Source of the DNA: Brevundimonas sp.
GTDB taxonomy: Bacteria; Pseudomonadota; Alphaproteobacteria; Caulobacterales; Caulobacteraceae
Assembly (NCBI RefSeq): GCF_030682035.1
Contig: NZ_JAUXQZ010000028.1
Coordinates: 1-64,000 of the forward strand
Direction: 5' to 3'
DNA: 64,000 nucleotides
The notes beneath the pieces are model-generated. The model saw nothing but the letters and a program-made list of their open reading frames with translations. It searched no databases and was not told the origin of the DNA. Positions 1-9,222 of this stretch are shown piece by piece (within the stretch, counting starts at the first letter, position 1; each line of letters begins with the position of its first letter). The translations under genes were made by a program, and so were the position numbers.

Positions 1-29
1 CCAGGCTGAAACCCGGTCGCCCAATTGCA

Positions 30-55
30 AAGGGGCCGCCCGAAAGCGACCCCTT
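30..55 (-). terminator. Terminator-like hairpin after tRNA-Pro
   Basis: Two 10-base arms (30-39 and 46-55) pair perfectly apart from one G-T wobble, around a 6-base loop. On the minus strand the hairpin lies 27 bases past the 3' end of tRNA-Pro and is followed by a short T run, as expected for intrinsic termination of the tRNA transcript. Confidence 0.6.
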
Positions 56-81
56 CAACCAACCGTCTTCATTGAGGAAGA

Positions 82-158
<77 letters not shown>

Positions 159-212
159 AGAGGCGCTCCCTATAGACGGGGTTCGCGGTGCCGCAAACCG
201 AAAAAGACGCGC

Positions 213-638
213 TCAGCCGCTTCTGGACAGCACCGCCTCGAGACGGGCGCGCGCGCCCTCCAGCTCGGTCAACACCAGACGCAGGCGGATCGAGGACTGG
301 CCCGTCGCCGCCGAAGCGGGAACTGTAGCCGGGGCAGCGCCTTCGGGCTCGAAGGTCACGACGCCGTCGGGGTCGCCATAGTGAGCCAGACGCCTCAGCC
401 CCTGTTCCTTATGCAGGCGCTGGACGCCCTTGATGGTCAGGCCTTCCTCATGCAGCAACCGCTTGACCGACTTGAGCAGCACCACGTCCTGCGGCCGGTA
501 GAAGCGCCGCCCGCCAGCCCGCTTCAGCGGCGTCAGGAAGGCGAATTTCGTCTCCCAGAAGCGCAACACGTGCTGGGGCGCGCCGACCTCGGTCGCAGCT
601 TCTGAAATGGTTCGAAAGGCGTTGGGGCTCTTGGCCAC
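213..638 (-). CDS. MerR-family transcriptional regulator
   Basis: A protein of 141 residues when started at the GTG at 638, five bases after the ihfA stop. Residues 8-75 form a MerR-type winged helix, with the family pattern of a Phe/Leu-Arg-Phe-Trp-Glu helix (LRFWETKF) followed by a [11 protein letters not shown] wing. The remainder is a low-complexity linker and a short C-terminal helix that could dimerise; no cysteine-based metal site is visible. A MerR-type gene directly after ihfA is a familiar alphaproteobacterial arrangement. The effector is unknown. Longer upstream starts would run through ihfA out of frame and are unlikely. Confidence 0.85.
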   Translation of the reverse strand: MAKSPNAFRTISEAATEVGAPQHVLRFWETKFAFLTPLKRAGGRRFYRPQDVVLLKSVKRLLHEEGLTIKGVQRLHKEQGLRRLAHYGDPDGVVTFEPEGAAPATVPASAATGQSSIRLRLVLTELEGARARLEAVLSRSG

Positions 639-643
639 GGGCG

Positions 644-952
644 TCAGCCGCTCACGACTGCGTCGTGAACCCGGCCCTTCATGATCTGCGAGGCGCGGAA
701 GCTGATGACACGCCGCGGATGGATCGCCGCCGGCTGGCCGGTCTTGGGATTGCGGCCCATGCGGGCCCGCTTCTCGCGTACCTGGAACACGCCAAAGCCG
801 GACAGTTTCACCGTCTCGCCCCGCTCCAGCGATTCGATGATCAGTTCCAGCGTCCGTTCGACCAGGGCCGAGCACTCCTGCCGGGACAGGCCGACCTCGT
901 CGTGCACCGCCTCACAAAGGTCCGCGCGTGTCAGAGTCTGGTGTTCGGGCAA
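644..952 (-). CDS. ihfA: Integration host factor alpha subunit
   Basis: A DNA-bending histone-like protein that pairs with IhfB and shapes promoters, origins and recombination sites. The 102-residue product has the HU/IHF fold. It contains LTRADLCEAV at the N terminus, the VKLSGFGVFQVR strand region and the beta-arm signature GRNPKTG, with the DNA-intercalating proline in that arm. I chose the TTG at 952 because GGAGGGGAG lies 6-7 bases upstream and the resulting length matches the family. An ATG at 997 would add 15 residues with no family counterpart. The gene is the penultimate member of the plsX-fabH-ihfA-merR run. Confidence 0.92.
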   Translation of the reverse strand: MPEHQTLTRADLCEAVHDEVGLSRQECSALVERTLELIIESLERGETVKLSGFGVFQVREKRARMGRNPKTGQPAAIHPRRVISFRASQIMKGRVHDAVVSG

Positions 953-1027
953 GGTCCGCTCCCCTCCAAAGGTCGGTCGGCGGACATAAAAGGGCAAGCG
1001 TCGTCAAATGGAAAGGCGGAAATCGCC

Positions 1028-2005
1028 CTAAAGACGAAACGCGCAAGCGCCCCAGGTCAGACCGCCGCCCATGGCCTCCAGCAGGACCAGGTCGCCACGC
1101 TTGATCCGGCCGTCCTGAATCGCCGCGTCCAGCGCCAGTGGAATGGAGGCCGCCGAGGTGTTGGCGTGCATGGCCACGGTCGAGATCACCTTGTTTTCGT
1201 CCAGCCCCAGCCGGTCTCCGACGCCCTTGATGATGCGTTGATTGGCCTGGTGCGGCACGAACCAATCGACGTCGGCGATCTCGATGTTCGAGGCGGCGCA
1301 GCAGGCGGTGATGGCCTCGGCGATATTGACTACGGCATGACGGAAGACCTGGTTTCCGGCCATGCGCAGATGGCCGACAGTGCCGGTCGTGGCGGGGCCC
1401 CCGTCAACATACAGCAGGTCGGTCTTGGTGCCGTCACAGCGCAGCGCGAAGCCCAGCAAACCCTGATCCGCCTTGGTCCCCTGCCCCTCGCGCGGTTCAA
1501 CCACGACGCAGCCTGCGCCGTCGCCAAACAGCACGCAGGTCGAGCGGTCAGTCCAGTCCATCAGCCGGGTCATTTCCTCTGCGCCGATGATCAGGGCGCA
1601 TTTCGCCAGCCCGCGAGCGACGAAGCCGTCGGCAATGCTCAGCGCATAGACGAAGCCCGAGCAGACCGCCTGCACATCGAAGGCGATACAGGTCGGGGCG
1701 CCCAGCTTACGCTGCACGATCGAGGCGACCGACGGGAAGGTCATGTCAGGCGTGGTGGTGGCCACGATGATCAGATCAACATCGGCGGCGGTCCGGCCGG
1801 CGTCGGCCAAGGCCCGTCTGGCGGCTTCACTGGCCAGGTCGCTGGTCGGCTGGTCGTCGCGGGCGCGGTGGCGCTGCTGGATGCCGGTGCGTTCCTGAAT
1901 CCATTCGTCCGAGGTGTCGACGATCTTCGCCAGATCGGCGTTGGTGATGACCTGTTCCGGCAGGAAAGAGCCGACGCCGGTCACGGCGCTGCGGATGACG
2001 CTCAC
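1028..2005 (-). CDS. fabH: Beta-ketoacyl-ACP synthase III
   Basis: Condenses acetyl-CoA with malonyl-ACP to start type II fatty acid synthesis in the cytoplasm. The 325-residue length is typical. The catalytic triad is visible: Cys in QAVCSGFVYAL, His in PHQANQRI and Asn in MHANTSAAS. The N terminus (MSVIRSAVTGVGSFLP) matches family starts. The ATG overlaps the plsX stop by four bases (ATGA), so translation is probably coupled to plsX, which supplies the phospholipid branch from the same acyl-ACP pool. Confidence 0.97.
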   Translation of the reverse strand: MSVIRSAVTGVGSFLPEQVITNADLAKIVDTSDEWIQERTGIQQRHRARDDQPTSDLASEAARRALADAGRTAADVDLIIVATTTPDMTFPSVASIVQRKLGAPTCIAFDVQAVCSGFVYALSIADGFVARGLAKCALIIGAEEMTRLMDWTDRSTCVLFGDGAGCVVVEPREGQGTKADQGLLGFALRCDGTKTDLLYVDGGPATTGTVGHLRMAGNQVFRHAVVNIAEAITACCAASNIEIADVDWFVPHQANQRIIKGVGDRLGLDENKVISTVAMHANTSAASIPLALDAAIQDGRIKRGDLVLLEAMGGGLTWGACAFRL

Positions 2006-3081
2006 TGGGAAGTCTCCGTTGCCGGGTCCGCCGGAACGGCGGGCGGCTGTTCGAGCACGGCGGTCAGGCGGTTGAAGCTCTCGCTGACCTTGATCAGATA
2101 GTCGCTGCGGGCCAGTTCGACAGCCACCCGGATGGCGGCGCCAAAGCCGCCCGGTGTCGCCCCGCCATGGCTTTTCACCACAATCCCGTTCAGGCCCAGC
2201 AGGGGCCCGCCGTTGTTGGCGTTGGGGTCGATTTTCTGACTCATGCGCCTCAGCGCCGGCATGGCCAGCAGCGCGCCCAGCTTTGACGTCGGGCTGGAGG
2301 TCAGGGCTTCCTTCATCAGGCCGGCGATGAATTTGGCCACCCCTTCGGCCGTCTTCAGCGCGATATTGCCGGTGAAGCCGTCCGTCACGACCACGTCCAC
2401 CGTGCCCCTGGCGATGTCCGTGCCCTCTACGAAACCGAAATAGTCCAGCCCGAAGCCGCCCTCACGCAACAGACGCGCCGCCTCGCGCACCTCTTCGTGA
2501 CCCTTCATGTCCTCGGAGCCGACGTTCAGAATGCCGATGGTCGGTTTCGCGACCCTGTGGACGGCGGTCATGAAGGCCTCGCCCATGATGGCGAACTCGA
2601 CCAGCTGGGCGGCGTCGCTTTCAATATTGGCCCCTACGTCGAGCACGGCGGTGACGCCTTTCGGTGTCGGCCAGCTGGCCACGATGGCCGGCCTCTCCAG
2701 TCCCGGCGCGGACATGCGCAACAGCAGTTTGGAGATGGCCATCAGGCCGCCGGTGTTGCCCGCGGACACCACGGCACCGGCCTCGCCCGACTTGACCGCC
2801 TCAATGGCGTTCCACAGGCTGGAACCCTTGCCCCGGCGCATCGCCTGGGCGGGCTTTTCATCCATGGCCACAACCTTGTCGGTGTGTCGCACGATGCAAA
2901 CGTCTTCGGTCAGGCCGCATTTGGCCATTTCGGCGCGAATCGCCGTTTCGGCGCCGTGCAGGATGAAGCGCACGCCCTCGCCGCCGTGCCGTTTGCGGTA
3001 GTCCCGGACGCCGGGGACCACGACCGACGGACCATGGTCTCCGCCCATGGCGTCGAGCGAAATCAGGATCGGGGATGACAA
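2002..3081 (-). CDS. plsX: Phosphate acyltransferase PlsX
   Basis: Converts acyl-ACP and phosphate into acyl-phosphate, the donor for PlsY in phospholipid synthesis. The 359-residue protein begins with the family signature ISLDAMGGDHGP and keeps the VVSAGNTGG loop, the GVTAVLDVGAN segment and the C-terminal SHGGATPGGFGAAI motif. The last 20 residues are a Pro/Ala-rich tail. It lies 93 bases after the DUF177 gene and overlaps fabH by four bases, the classic plsX-fabH pairing. Confidence 0.96.
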   Translation of the reverse strand: MSSPILISLDAMGGDHGPSVVVPGVRDYRKRHGGEGVRFILHGAETAIRAEMAKCGLTEDVCIVRHTDKVVAMDEKPAQAMRRGKGSSLWNAIEAVKSGEAGAVVSAGNTGGLMAISKLLLRMSAPGLERPAIVASWPTPKGVTAVLDVGANIESDAAQLVEFAIMGEAFMTAVHRVAKPTIGILNVGSEDMKGHEEVREAARLLREGGFGLDYFGFVEGTDIARGTVDVVVTDGFTGNIALKTAEGVAKFIAGLMKEALTSSPTSKLGALLAMPALRRMSQKIDPNANNGGPLLGLNGIVVKSHGGATPGGFGAAIRVAVELARSDYLIKVSESFNRLTAVLEQPPAVPADPATETSQ

Positions 3082-3174
3082 GCCGTTTCGACTCCGTCGC
3101 GCCGTCAGTCCGGCGCTTGTCAGTTTGGCGACGATAGCGCCGCATCGGGGGGATGCAACCGCGCCACCCGTACG

Positions 3175-3687
3175 TCAACCTTCGTCGGAAGGCCGAAGTT
3201 GCTTCAGCACCGCGAACGGCGAAATTTCAGCGGGTTCGGGCGGCTGAACGAACTCGGCGCCGGCCTTGCGCGGGAACGGATCCAGCCTCAGCGCCAGCTG
3301 TTCCACAGCGTACTGGCCCAGATCGATCTGGCCGTTCTCGATCAGGTCGGGCGATTCGTCGTCCATGGTGATGACGACTTCATCAGACTCCTCATCCACC
3401 GCCTCGGCCAGGGTCAGCACGAAGGGGGCGTCGATCTCGAGGGGCAGAGGCTCCAGAGTGATGCCGCAGGTCTGGGCCAGGCTGGCGCGCACCCGGCCCG
3501 ACAACCGCCAGCCCGCGGGCGACGGCGCCAGGTCCATCTCGGCGGTGAAGGCGTCCAGCGAGGCGAGATCCAGCGCCTTGACGATCCGCGCGCGCGCGGC
3601 CGCGTCGGGCTCGAGCGTCCGCTTCACGCCGCCAGCGACCTGATGCAGGCGGACAGGCTCGCTGTAGGGAAGATCGGGAAGGGTCAT
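3175..3687 (-). CDS. DUF177 (YceD-family) protein
   Basis: A 170-residue acidic protein of the DUF177/YceD family, whose members usually lie next to rpmF or plsX and have been linked to 23S rRNA or ribosome metabolism. The family region is in the second half: one cysteine in QTCGITLEPL, an acidic stretch (EESDEVV), then IDLGQYAVEQLALRLDPFPRK, of which IDLG and EQL-L are the conserved elements. The ATG at 3687 forms an ATGA overlap with the preceding chaperone gene, which is why I prefer it to the ATG six codons upstream. No rpmF gene lies next to it here. Confidence 0.85.
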   Translation of the reverse strand: MTLPDLPYSEPVRLHQVAGGVKRTLEPDAAARARIVKALDLASLDAFTAEMDLAPSPAGWRLSGRVRASLAQTCGITLEPLPLEIDAPFVLTLAEAVDEESDEVVITMDDESPDLIENGQIDLGQYAVEQLALRLDPFPRKAGAEFVQPPEPAEISPFAVLKQLRPSDEG

Positions 3688-4229
3688 GCGACTGTCTCCG
3701 CCCATTCCGGGGCGTCGGTGACAGCGGCGAAGGTCTGGGCCGCCAGACGGGCGCGGCTGGCGAGGGCATAGGCGGCCAGGGCGTCACCCGTCGCGGCGTC
3801 CTCGCTCTCATACACATTACGGGCCAGGGCCGCGGCCAGCGCCGCCGCGTCGCCGTCCCGCAAAGGCGCCTCCCAGGCGGTCATCCGGCCGTACAGGGCC
3901 TCGCCCAGTTTGCGCATCTTCTTGCCGACCGAGACATCGCCCACGCCCAGTTCGCGCAAGGCGTGGTCCAGCGCCGAGACATAGGTGTTGAACAGATCCT
4001 GTCCGGCCTCGGCGCCGCGGTCGCCCCCAAGGCCCCCCTCGTCGCGCAGCCGCATGACCAGAAGCAGAACGTGAAGCGTGTAGAGCTCGAACCGCGCGTC
4101 GATCCGGTCGGCCACGCCGAACCGGGTATAGAAGGCCGGATCGCGTGCCTGACGCACGGCCGCTTCATACAGCGGCTGGCCCAGACGCTCGCGGGGACGG
4201 GTTCGAAACAGATTCTGAAGCATGATCAT
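3684..4229 (-). CDS. Ubiquinol-cytochrome c chaperone family protein
   Basis: Resembles the Cbp3/UQCC1 family, which in mitochondria assists assembly of cytochrome b into the bc1 complex. The 181-residue protein shows the family-like YTRFGVADRIDARFELYTLH region, an aromatic and acidic helical core, and SVGKKMRKLGEALYGR. No signal peptide or membrane segment is evident, so it should act in the cytoplasm or at the inner face of the membrane. It is first in the leftward operon, divergent from bamE across about 80 bp. A second ATG two codons in is an equally good start. Confidence 0.85.
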   Translation of the reverse strand: MIMLQNLFRTRPRERLGQPLYEAAVRQARDPAFYTRFGVADRIDARFELYTLHVLLLVMRLRDEGGLGGDRGAEAGQDLFNTYVSALDHALRELGVGDVSVGKKMRKLGEALYGRMTAWEAPLRDGDAAALAAALARNVYESEDAATGDALAAYALASRARLAAQTFAAVTDAPEWAETVA

Positions 4230-4312
4230 ACGGCCCCTTTTCCGCCGCGCCGTTGAACTAAGGCTCGGGTCCGGTTAGGTCAAAGACCTTGTTGAAGTCG
4301 CAGGCGCCGCAA

Positions 4313-4789
4313 ATGCTCCGTACGAACCTCCTGATCGCCGCTCTCGCGGCCGTCGCCCTGACCAGCGCCTGCGCCCCCGTGGTGGGCCAGAACGGCTTCC
4401 AGGCGATCGACGCCAAGCCGACGGACGTCGTCGCCGGCACGGACACAAAACAGACGGTGCTGACCCGGCTGGGCACGCCGTCCACGACCTCGACCTTCGA
4501 ACGCGACAATGTCTGGTACTACATCAGCCAGGTGACCGAGAAATACACCTACAACCGGCCGCATGTGACCCAGCGCTCGGTAACCGAGATCACCTTCAAC
4601 GACGCGGGTCTGGTGTCCGAGGTTCGCACCCTCGGCCTCGAAGACGGCCAGCGGCTCGCCATGAACGATCGCGAGACCCCGACCCGCGGGCGTCAGCTGA
4701 CCATCCTCGAGCAACTGCTCGGCAACGTGGGCCGCGGCCAGCTGCCGCGCACCGACGAGGACCAGCCTGGCCAGCAGCGCCGGGAGTAG
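4313..4789 (+). CDS. bamE: Outer membrane assembly lipoprotein BamE (SmpA/OmlA)
   Basis: A 158-residue lipoprotein accessory of the BAM complex, which inserts beta-barrel proteins into the outer membrane. From the ATG at 4313 there is a short positive start, a hydrophobic stretch and a lipobox (LTSAC), with Cys the predicted lipidated residue. The BamE fold follows: the turn VLTRLGTPS, then NVWYYISQV and ITFNDAGLVSEV strands. The C-terminal 50 residues are polar and probably disordered. A TTG eight codons upstream is possible but would spoil the signal peptide. It diverges from the chaperone operon and converges on hppA. Confidence 0.93.
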   Translation: MLRTNLLIAALAAVALTSACAPVVGQNGFQAIDAKPTDVVAGTDTKQTVLTRLGTPSTTSTFERDNVWYYISQVTEKYTYNRPHVTQRSVTEITFNDAGLVSEVRTLGLEDGQRLAMNDRETPTRGRQLTILEQLLGNVGRGQLPRTDEDQPGQQRRE

Positions 4790-4796
4790 GTCGACC

Positions 4797-4830
4797 ATTC
4801 CTCCCCCTTCGCTACGCTTGGAGGAGGAAT
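4797..4830. repeat. Palindromic element after bamE
   Basis: Eleven-base arms (4797-4807 and 4820-4830), identical apart from one mismatch, flank a 12-base loop TTCGCTACGCTT. A similar core (CTTCGCTGCG) sits in the hairpin at 37000-37041, suggesting a dispersed REP-like family. It begins eight bases after the bamE stop and may stabilise the mRNA end. Confidence 0.5.
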
Positions 4831-4833
4831 AAA

Positions 4834-4866
4834 GAAGGCCCCAGAGATCGCTCTCCGGGGCCTCTT
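4834..4866. terminator. Bidirectional terminator between bamE and hppA
   Basis: AGGCCCC and GGGGCCT arms with an inner AGAG/CTCT pairing form a GC-rich stem in the convergent gap. The plus strand continues CTTTC, and the minus strand continues TTCTTTATT, so it can end transcription from both bamE and hppA. Confidence 0.7.
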
Positions 4867-4920
4867 TCACTGGCGACCGCCGCGTCCCGCTCCGGAACGC
4901 GGCGGCTTGTTTCGGCTGGA

Positions 4921-7068
4921 TCAGAACACCTTGCCGCTGGCCAGGACGGCGAGCAGCAGCAGCGCCACGATGTTGGTGATCTTGATCATCGGGTTCACCG
5001 CCGGACCGGAGGTGTCCTTGTAGGGATCGCCGACCGTGTCGCCGGTCACCGCGGCCTTGTGCGCCTCGGAGCCCTTGCCGTGGACGACGCCGTTCTTGTC
5101 GGTGAAGCCCTCTTCGATCACCTTCTTGGCGTTGTCCCAGGCGCCGCCGCCCGAGGTCATCGAGATGGCGACGAACAGGCCGGTGACGATCACGCCCATC
5201 AGCATGGCGCCGAGGGCGGCGAAGGCCGTGGCCTTGTCCGAGATCGACAGCACGGCGACGAACAGGACGATCGGCGACAGCACCGGCAGCAGGGACGGCA
5301 CGATCATCTCCTTGATCGCCGCCTTGGTCAGGATGTCGACGGCCCGGCCGTACTCGGGCTTGACCTCATAGGTCATGATACCCGGGTTCTCGCGGAACTG
5401 GCGACGCACCTCGGCCACGACAGCCTCGGCCGCGCGACCCACCGCCATCATGGACATGCCGCCAAACAGGAAGGGCAGCAGCCCCCCGAACAGCAGGCCG
5501 ACGACGACGTACGGATTGGTCAGGCCGAAATCGATCTCGCCCATGCCCGCGAAGAACGGGAACAGGTCCGGGTTGGCGGCGAAATAGTTAAGGTCAGAGG
5601 TGTAGGCCGCGAACAGCACCAAGGCGCCGAGACCGGCCGAACCGATCGCATAGCCCTTGGTCACGGCCTTGGTGGTGTTGCCAACGGCATCGAGAGCGTC
5701 GGTCGAATGACGCACTTCACTGGGCAGGCCCGCCATCTCGGCAATGCCGCCGGCGTTGTCGGTGACCGGACCAAAGGCGTCCAGCGCCACGATCATCCCC
5801 GCCACGCCCAGCATGGTCGTGGTGGCGATCGCGATGCCGAACAGGCCCGCCAGCTGATAGCTGGCGATGATACCGACAATGATGGTCAGGGCCGGCAGGG
5901 CGGTCGACTCCAGCGAGACGGCCAGACCCTGGATGACGTTGGTGCCGTGGCCCGAAACCGAGGCGTTGGCGACAGAGCGAACCGGGCGGAAGTTGGAGCC
6001 GGTGTAGTATTCGGTGATCACCACGATGGCGGCAGTGACCAGCAGTCCGACCATGCCGGACCAGAACAGGCTCATCGGTTCGATGGTCAGGCCGGTGTTG
6101 GTGACGATCGGGCCGGTGATCAGCTTCTCAATGACGAAATACACGGCGATCGCCGACAGCACGCCGGTGACGATCAGGCCTTGGTACAGGGCGCCCATGA
6201 TGTTCTGGCTCTTGCCCAGACGGACGCAGAAGCTGCCGATGATCGAGGTGACGATACAGATGCCGCAGATGGCCAGCGGCAGCAGCATCATGGTGTCGAC
6301 GTAGGGCTGGTCGCGGAAGAAGATCGCCGCCAGCACCATGGTGGCGACCGTGGTCACCGCATAGGTCTCGAACAGGTCGGCGGCCATGCCGGCGCAGTCG
6401 CCGACGTTGTCGCCCACGTTGTCGGCGATGGTCGCCGCGTTGCGGGGGTCATCCTCCGGGATCCCGGCCTCGACCTTGCCCACCATGTCGCCGCCCACGT
6501 CGGCGCCCTTGGTGAAGATGCCGCCGCCCAGGCGCGCGAAGATGGAGATCAGCGAAGCGCCGAAGCCCAGGGCCACCAGACCGTCGATGACCTCGCGGCT
6601 GGTAGGCTCAAAGCCCGCGCCGGCAGTCAGGAAGGCGTAGTAGCCGGCCACGCCCAGAAGCGCGCCGCCCGCCACGAACATGCCGGTGATGGCGCCCGAG
6701 CGGAAGGCCAGGTCCAGACCCTTGGCGAGGCTCTCGGATGCGGCCTGCGCAGTGCGGACGTTGGCCCGCACCGAGATCAGCATGCCCGCGAAACCGGCCA
6801 GGCCCGACAGGACCGCGCCGATGACAAAGCCGATGGCGGCATAAATGCCGATCAGGAACCAGGCTGCGACGAGGATGACCACGCCGACCATGGCGATGGT
6901 GGTGTACTGCCGCCGCAGATAGGCTGAGGCGCCTTCCTGGATCGCTGCAGCGATCTCGCGCATCTTGTCGTTGCCGGTACTGGCCTTCATCAACGAGGCG
7001 GTCTGGATCAGTCCGTAAAGGACCCCCAGCGCGCCTGCGGCGATGACCAGCCACAGATAGTTGCTCAT
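4921..7068 (-). CDS. hppA: K+-independent H+-translocating pyrophosphatase
   Basis: A membrane-integral pump that couples pyrophosphate hydrolysis to proton export from the cytoplasm. The 715-residue product has about 16 hydrophobic segments. The substrate-binding motifs are intact: [20 protein letters not shown] and the double aspartate motif [13 protein letters not shown]. The GNTTKA segment has Lys where the K+-dependent family has Ala, which by established family rules marks the K+-independent H+-pumping class. It is monocistronic, with a convergent terminator downstream and a roughly 170-bp upstream gap that contains a small palindrome. Such pumps also remove pyrophosphate released by biosynthesis. 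Confidence 0.97.
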   Translation of the reverse strand: MSNYLWLVIAAGALGVLYGLIQTASLMKASTGNDKMREIAAAIQEGASAYLRRQYTTIAMVGVVILVAAWFLIGIYAAIGFVIGAVLSGLAGFAGMLISVRANVRTAQAASESLAKGLDLAFRSGAITGMFVAGGALLGVAGYYAFLTAGAGFEPTSREVIDGLVALGFGASLISIFARLGGGIFTKGADVGGDMVGKVEAGIPEDDPRNAATIADNVGDNVGDCAGMAADLFETYAVTTVATMVLAAIFFRDQPYVDTMMLLPLAICGICIVTSIIGSFCVRLGKSQNIMGALYQGLIVTGVLSAIAVYFVIEKLITGPIVTNTGLTIEPMSLFWSGMVGLLVTAAIVVITEYYTGSNFRPVRSVANASVSGHGTNVIQGLAVSLESTALPALTIIVGIIASYQLAGLFGIAIATTTMLGVAGMIVALDAFGPVTDNAGGIAEMAGLPSEVRHSTDALDAVGNTTKAVTKGYAIGSAGLGALVLFAAYTSDLNYFAANPDLFPFFAGMGEIDFGLTNPYVVVGLLFGGLLPFLFGGMSMMAVGRAAEAVVAEVRRQFRENPGIMTYEVKPEYGRAVDILTKAAIKEMIVPSLLPVLSPIVLFVAVLSISDKATAFAALGAMLMGVIVTGLFVAISMTSGGGAWDNAKKVIEEGFTDKNGVVHGKGSEAHKAAVTGDTVGDPYKDTSGPAVNPMIKITNIVALLLLAVLASGKVF

Positions 7069-7163
7069 GACGTTTCCAAGTCCTGTGATCTTCAGACGCC
7101 CGGTCCCTTGGCGCGGTGGGCGTTAGCCGCCTCTTTCCGCCTTCCGGTCCCCCCGTGCGCACC

Positions 7164-7180
7164 GGACGCATGTTGCGTCC
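7164..7180. promoter_or_regulatory. Perfect 7-3-7 inverted repeat upstream of hppA
   Basis: GGACGCA and TGCGTCC are exact complements separated by TGT. It lies about 95 bases upstream of the hppA start in the gap before the next gene. It could be an operator or a small RNA hairpin; no known consensus is matched. Confidence 0.3.
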
Positions 7181-7240
7181 TTGGGGAATTGCGGCGGAAA
7201 CGTGCCAAATACCGGCAGGCGACGCAACAGGCGATGTTGA

Positions 7241-7657
7241 TCAACCCGTTGGGACGCCGGTCCGACGGCGCGGAGCCTGACTGACGATCTCGACCCGGGT
7301 GACCGAGCCGCGTCCCGCGATGGTGGTCGCTGACCGTATCAGGCTGGTGGACAGGGCGGCCGGATCGATTCGGGTCCAGTCATCCGCCACCACGAAGGGC
7401 GTCCGGTGACCGGCCCGGACCAGGGCGTCGCGCAGATAGGCCTCCTTGGCGCGCATCGTCTCCGGCGTCGCCGAACCACCGAGATGCAGGCGGAGCGACA
7501 CAAAGACGTAGTTGCGCAGTCGCCCGCCGGCGATGATCGGCAGGCCCACGCCAGGCATGCTCAGGCTCTGGCCGGAGGCGGGCGCGTCCTGGGCCAGCGC
7601 CGCCGGAGCGACAGCAGACAGGACGGCGGTGGCGGCGATAAGGTCACGACGGCGCAT
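7241..7657 (-). CDS. Exported hypothetical protein
   Basis: A 138-residue protein with a cleavable signal: MRRRDLIAATAVLSAVAPAA, then a likely cleavage after ALA. The RRRDL start resembles a twin-arginine signal but is also compatible with Sec. The mature part contains a YVFVSLRLHLGG strand pair and a region rich in small polar residues. I do not recognise the family, and no catalytic motif stands out. It lies on the minus strand between thiL and hppA, 37 bases after thiL, so it may be the last gene of the nusB-thiL transcript. Function unknown. Confidence 0.7.
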   Translation of the reverse strand: MRRRDLIAATAVLSAVAPAALAQDAPASGQSLSMPGVGLPIIAGGRLRNYVFVSLRLHLGGSATPETMRAKEAYLRDALVRAGHRTPFVVADDWTRIDPAALSTSLIRSATTIAGRGSVTRVEIVSQAPRRRTGVPTG

Positions 7658-7694
7658 GGCGTCACCGTGACGGCGACGCCTTGAGAAATCGTTG

Positions 7695-8684
7695 TCAACT
7701 GTGAGTGAAACCGGCGCGGTCGAATATGACCGGCTGGCCGCCGAGGCGGACGGCGACGCCCTGCCCCGCTGTTACGCTGCCGATTCGGGTCAGGCGTAGA
7801 TGCCGGCGATCGGCCTCGCGCCTGAGGGCGGCCTCATCGCGGGCCGAGGCGGTGAAGGCGATCTCATAGTCGTCCCCGCCGGTGACCAGCTTCTCCAGCG
7901 CTGCCTGCTCGTCCACCCGCCCGTCAAACCAGGCCTGCCCCGCCGCCGACAGCGGCACGCTCTCGAGGTCAATCTCAATGCGGCTGCCGCTGGCATCGGC
8001 CAGATGTTCAAGGTCGGCGATCAGGCCGTCAGAGACGTCGATGGCCGCGCTGGCCATGTCGCGAATCGGCAGGGCGAAATCGATGCGCGGCGTGGGCGTC
8101 CGATAGTGGTCCGACAGGGCGCCGACCCGCTCGGCGTCCAGCGACAGCCGACCCTGCACCCCTTCGAGCCCCAGCCAGCCGTCGCCGATGGCTCCGGTCA
8201 CGAAAACCAGGTCGCCGGGTCTGGCGCCGGCGCGTCCCACTGTGCGGCCCTTGGGGATCCAGCCCAGCAGCGTCATCGAGAAGCTGGCTGGCCCGGGCGT
8301 GGCGACGGTGTCCCCGCCCAGCAGGGCGATGCCGAAGGCTTTTTGGTCGGTCCGGAGACCGTCCACGAAGGTCATTCGCTCGGGCCAGCCGCAGCGCGGG
8401 GACCAGTGGCAGGCCAGCAGATAGCCGAACGGCTCGGCTCCCTTGGCCGCCAGATCGGACAGGTTCACCCGCATCAGCTTGCGCGCCACCGTATCGAGCG
8501 GATCGGTCGGCAGGAAATGGACGCCTTCGACGATGGCGTCCTTGGTCAGAACCAGATCATGGCCGGCCCGCGACGGCACCACGGCGACATCATCCGCCAG
8601 CCCCCGACCCCATTCCGGATGCGCCAGCGGCGCGAACAGCCGCCGGATGGTCTCGAACTCGCCAGCGACATCGACCGCGGCCAT
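7695..8684 (-). CDS. thiL: Thiamine-monophosphate kinase
   Basis: Phosphorylates thiamine monophosphate with ATP to give thiamine diphosphate, the active cofactor. The 329-residue length is normal. The AIR synthase-related fold is seen in the GLADDVAVV metal motif, the LVLTKDAIVEGVHF strand, the MRVNLSDLAAKGAEP helix, the LLGGDT loop and the AIDVSDGLIADL motif. The ATG at 8684 lies seven bases after the nusB stop. A nusB-thiL junction is common in proteobacteria, linking riboflavin and thiamine cofactor supply. Confidence 0.96.
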   Translation of the reverse strand: MAAVDVAGEFETIRRLFAPLAHPEWGRGLADDVAVVPSRAGHDLVLTKDAIVEGVHFLPTDPLDTVARKLMRVNLSDLAAKGAEPFGYLLACHWSPRCGWPERMTFVDGLRTDQKAFGIALLGGDTVATPGPASFSMTLLGWIPKGRTVGRAGARPGDLVFVTGAIGDGWLGLEGVQGRLSLDAERVGALSDHYRTPTPRIDFALPIRDMASAAIDVSDGLIADLEHLADASGSRIEIDLESVPLSAAGQAWFDGRVDEQAALEKLVTGGDDYEIAFTASARDEAALRREADRRHLRLTRIGSVTAGQGVAVRLGGQPVIFDRAGFTHS

Positions 8685-8691
8685 TCGCTCG

Positions 8692-9222
8692 CTAAGCCTT
8701 CGGACGGACGTCTCGGGCGACGCCGTCCAGCGCTGCGTTGACGAATTTGGCTTCGGCATCGTCGAAGAAGGCCTTGGCCAGTTCGACATACTCATCAATG
8801 ACGATTTCACGAGGCACGTCCTGACGGTCTCGCAACTCCCAGGCCCCGGCCCGCAGCAGCGCCCGCAGGGTGGAATCAAGCCGCTCAAGCCGCCAGTTCG
8901 ACGCCAGCCGCGCCTTGACCGCCGTGTCGATGTCGCGCTGGCTCCCGACCACGCCGCGCACGATCCCGGCGAACCAGGCTTCATCGGCCTCGGCCAGCGG
9001 CTCGCCCTCCATGTCGGAGTCAAAGCGATGGTTCGAGAATTCGGCGATGACTGTGTCCACGCCCTCGCCGGCCAGTTCCATCTGATAGAGCGCCTGGACC
9101 GCCGCGAGGCGCGCAACCGTGCGGGCGCGCCGCTGGCGGCTGGTCAGCTGCGGCTCTGCGCGCTGCTTTTCGGCCTCAGCGAGTTGCTCGAGCACGGACT
9201 GGAGGCTGGCGGGTTCGGTCAC
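8692..9222 (-). CDS. nusB: Transcription antitermination factor NusB
   Basis: An RNA-binding helical protein that works with NusE (S10) on boxA to support rRNA antitermination. The 176-residue product has an N-terminal extension of about 30 residues before the family core [19 protein letters not shown]. The C-terminal half holds [16 protein letters not shown] and the highly conserved [14 protein letters not shown] helix. The ATG overlaps the ribH stop by four bases (ATGA), continuing the ribH-nusB coupling known from many bacteria. Confidence 0.95.
   Translation of the reverse strand: MTEPASLQSVLEQLAEAEKQRAEPQLTSRQRRARTVARLAAVQALYQMELAGEGVDTVIAEFSNHRFDSDMEGEPLAEADEAWFAGIVRGVVGSQRDIDTAVKARLASNWRLERLDSTLRALLRAGAWELRDRQDVPREIVIDEYVELAKAFFDDAEAKFVNAALDGVARDVRPKA

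Noticed and set aside
665-2101. A 478-codon frame opposite fabH and ihfA
   Set aside because: Shadow frame; both genes on the minus strand carry intact catalytic or DNA-binding motifs.
5059-6927. A 622-codon open frame antisense to hppA
   Set aside because: Composition is Asp/Gly/His-rich without any motif; hppA on the other strand has complete family motifs.
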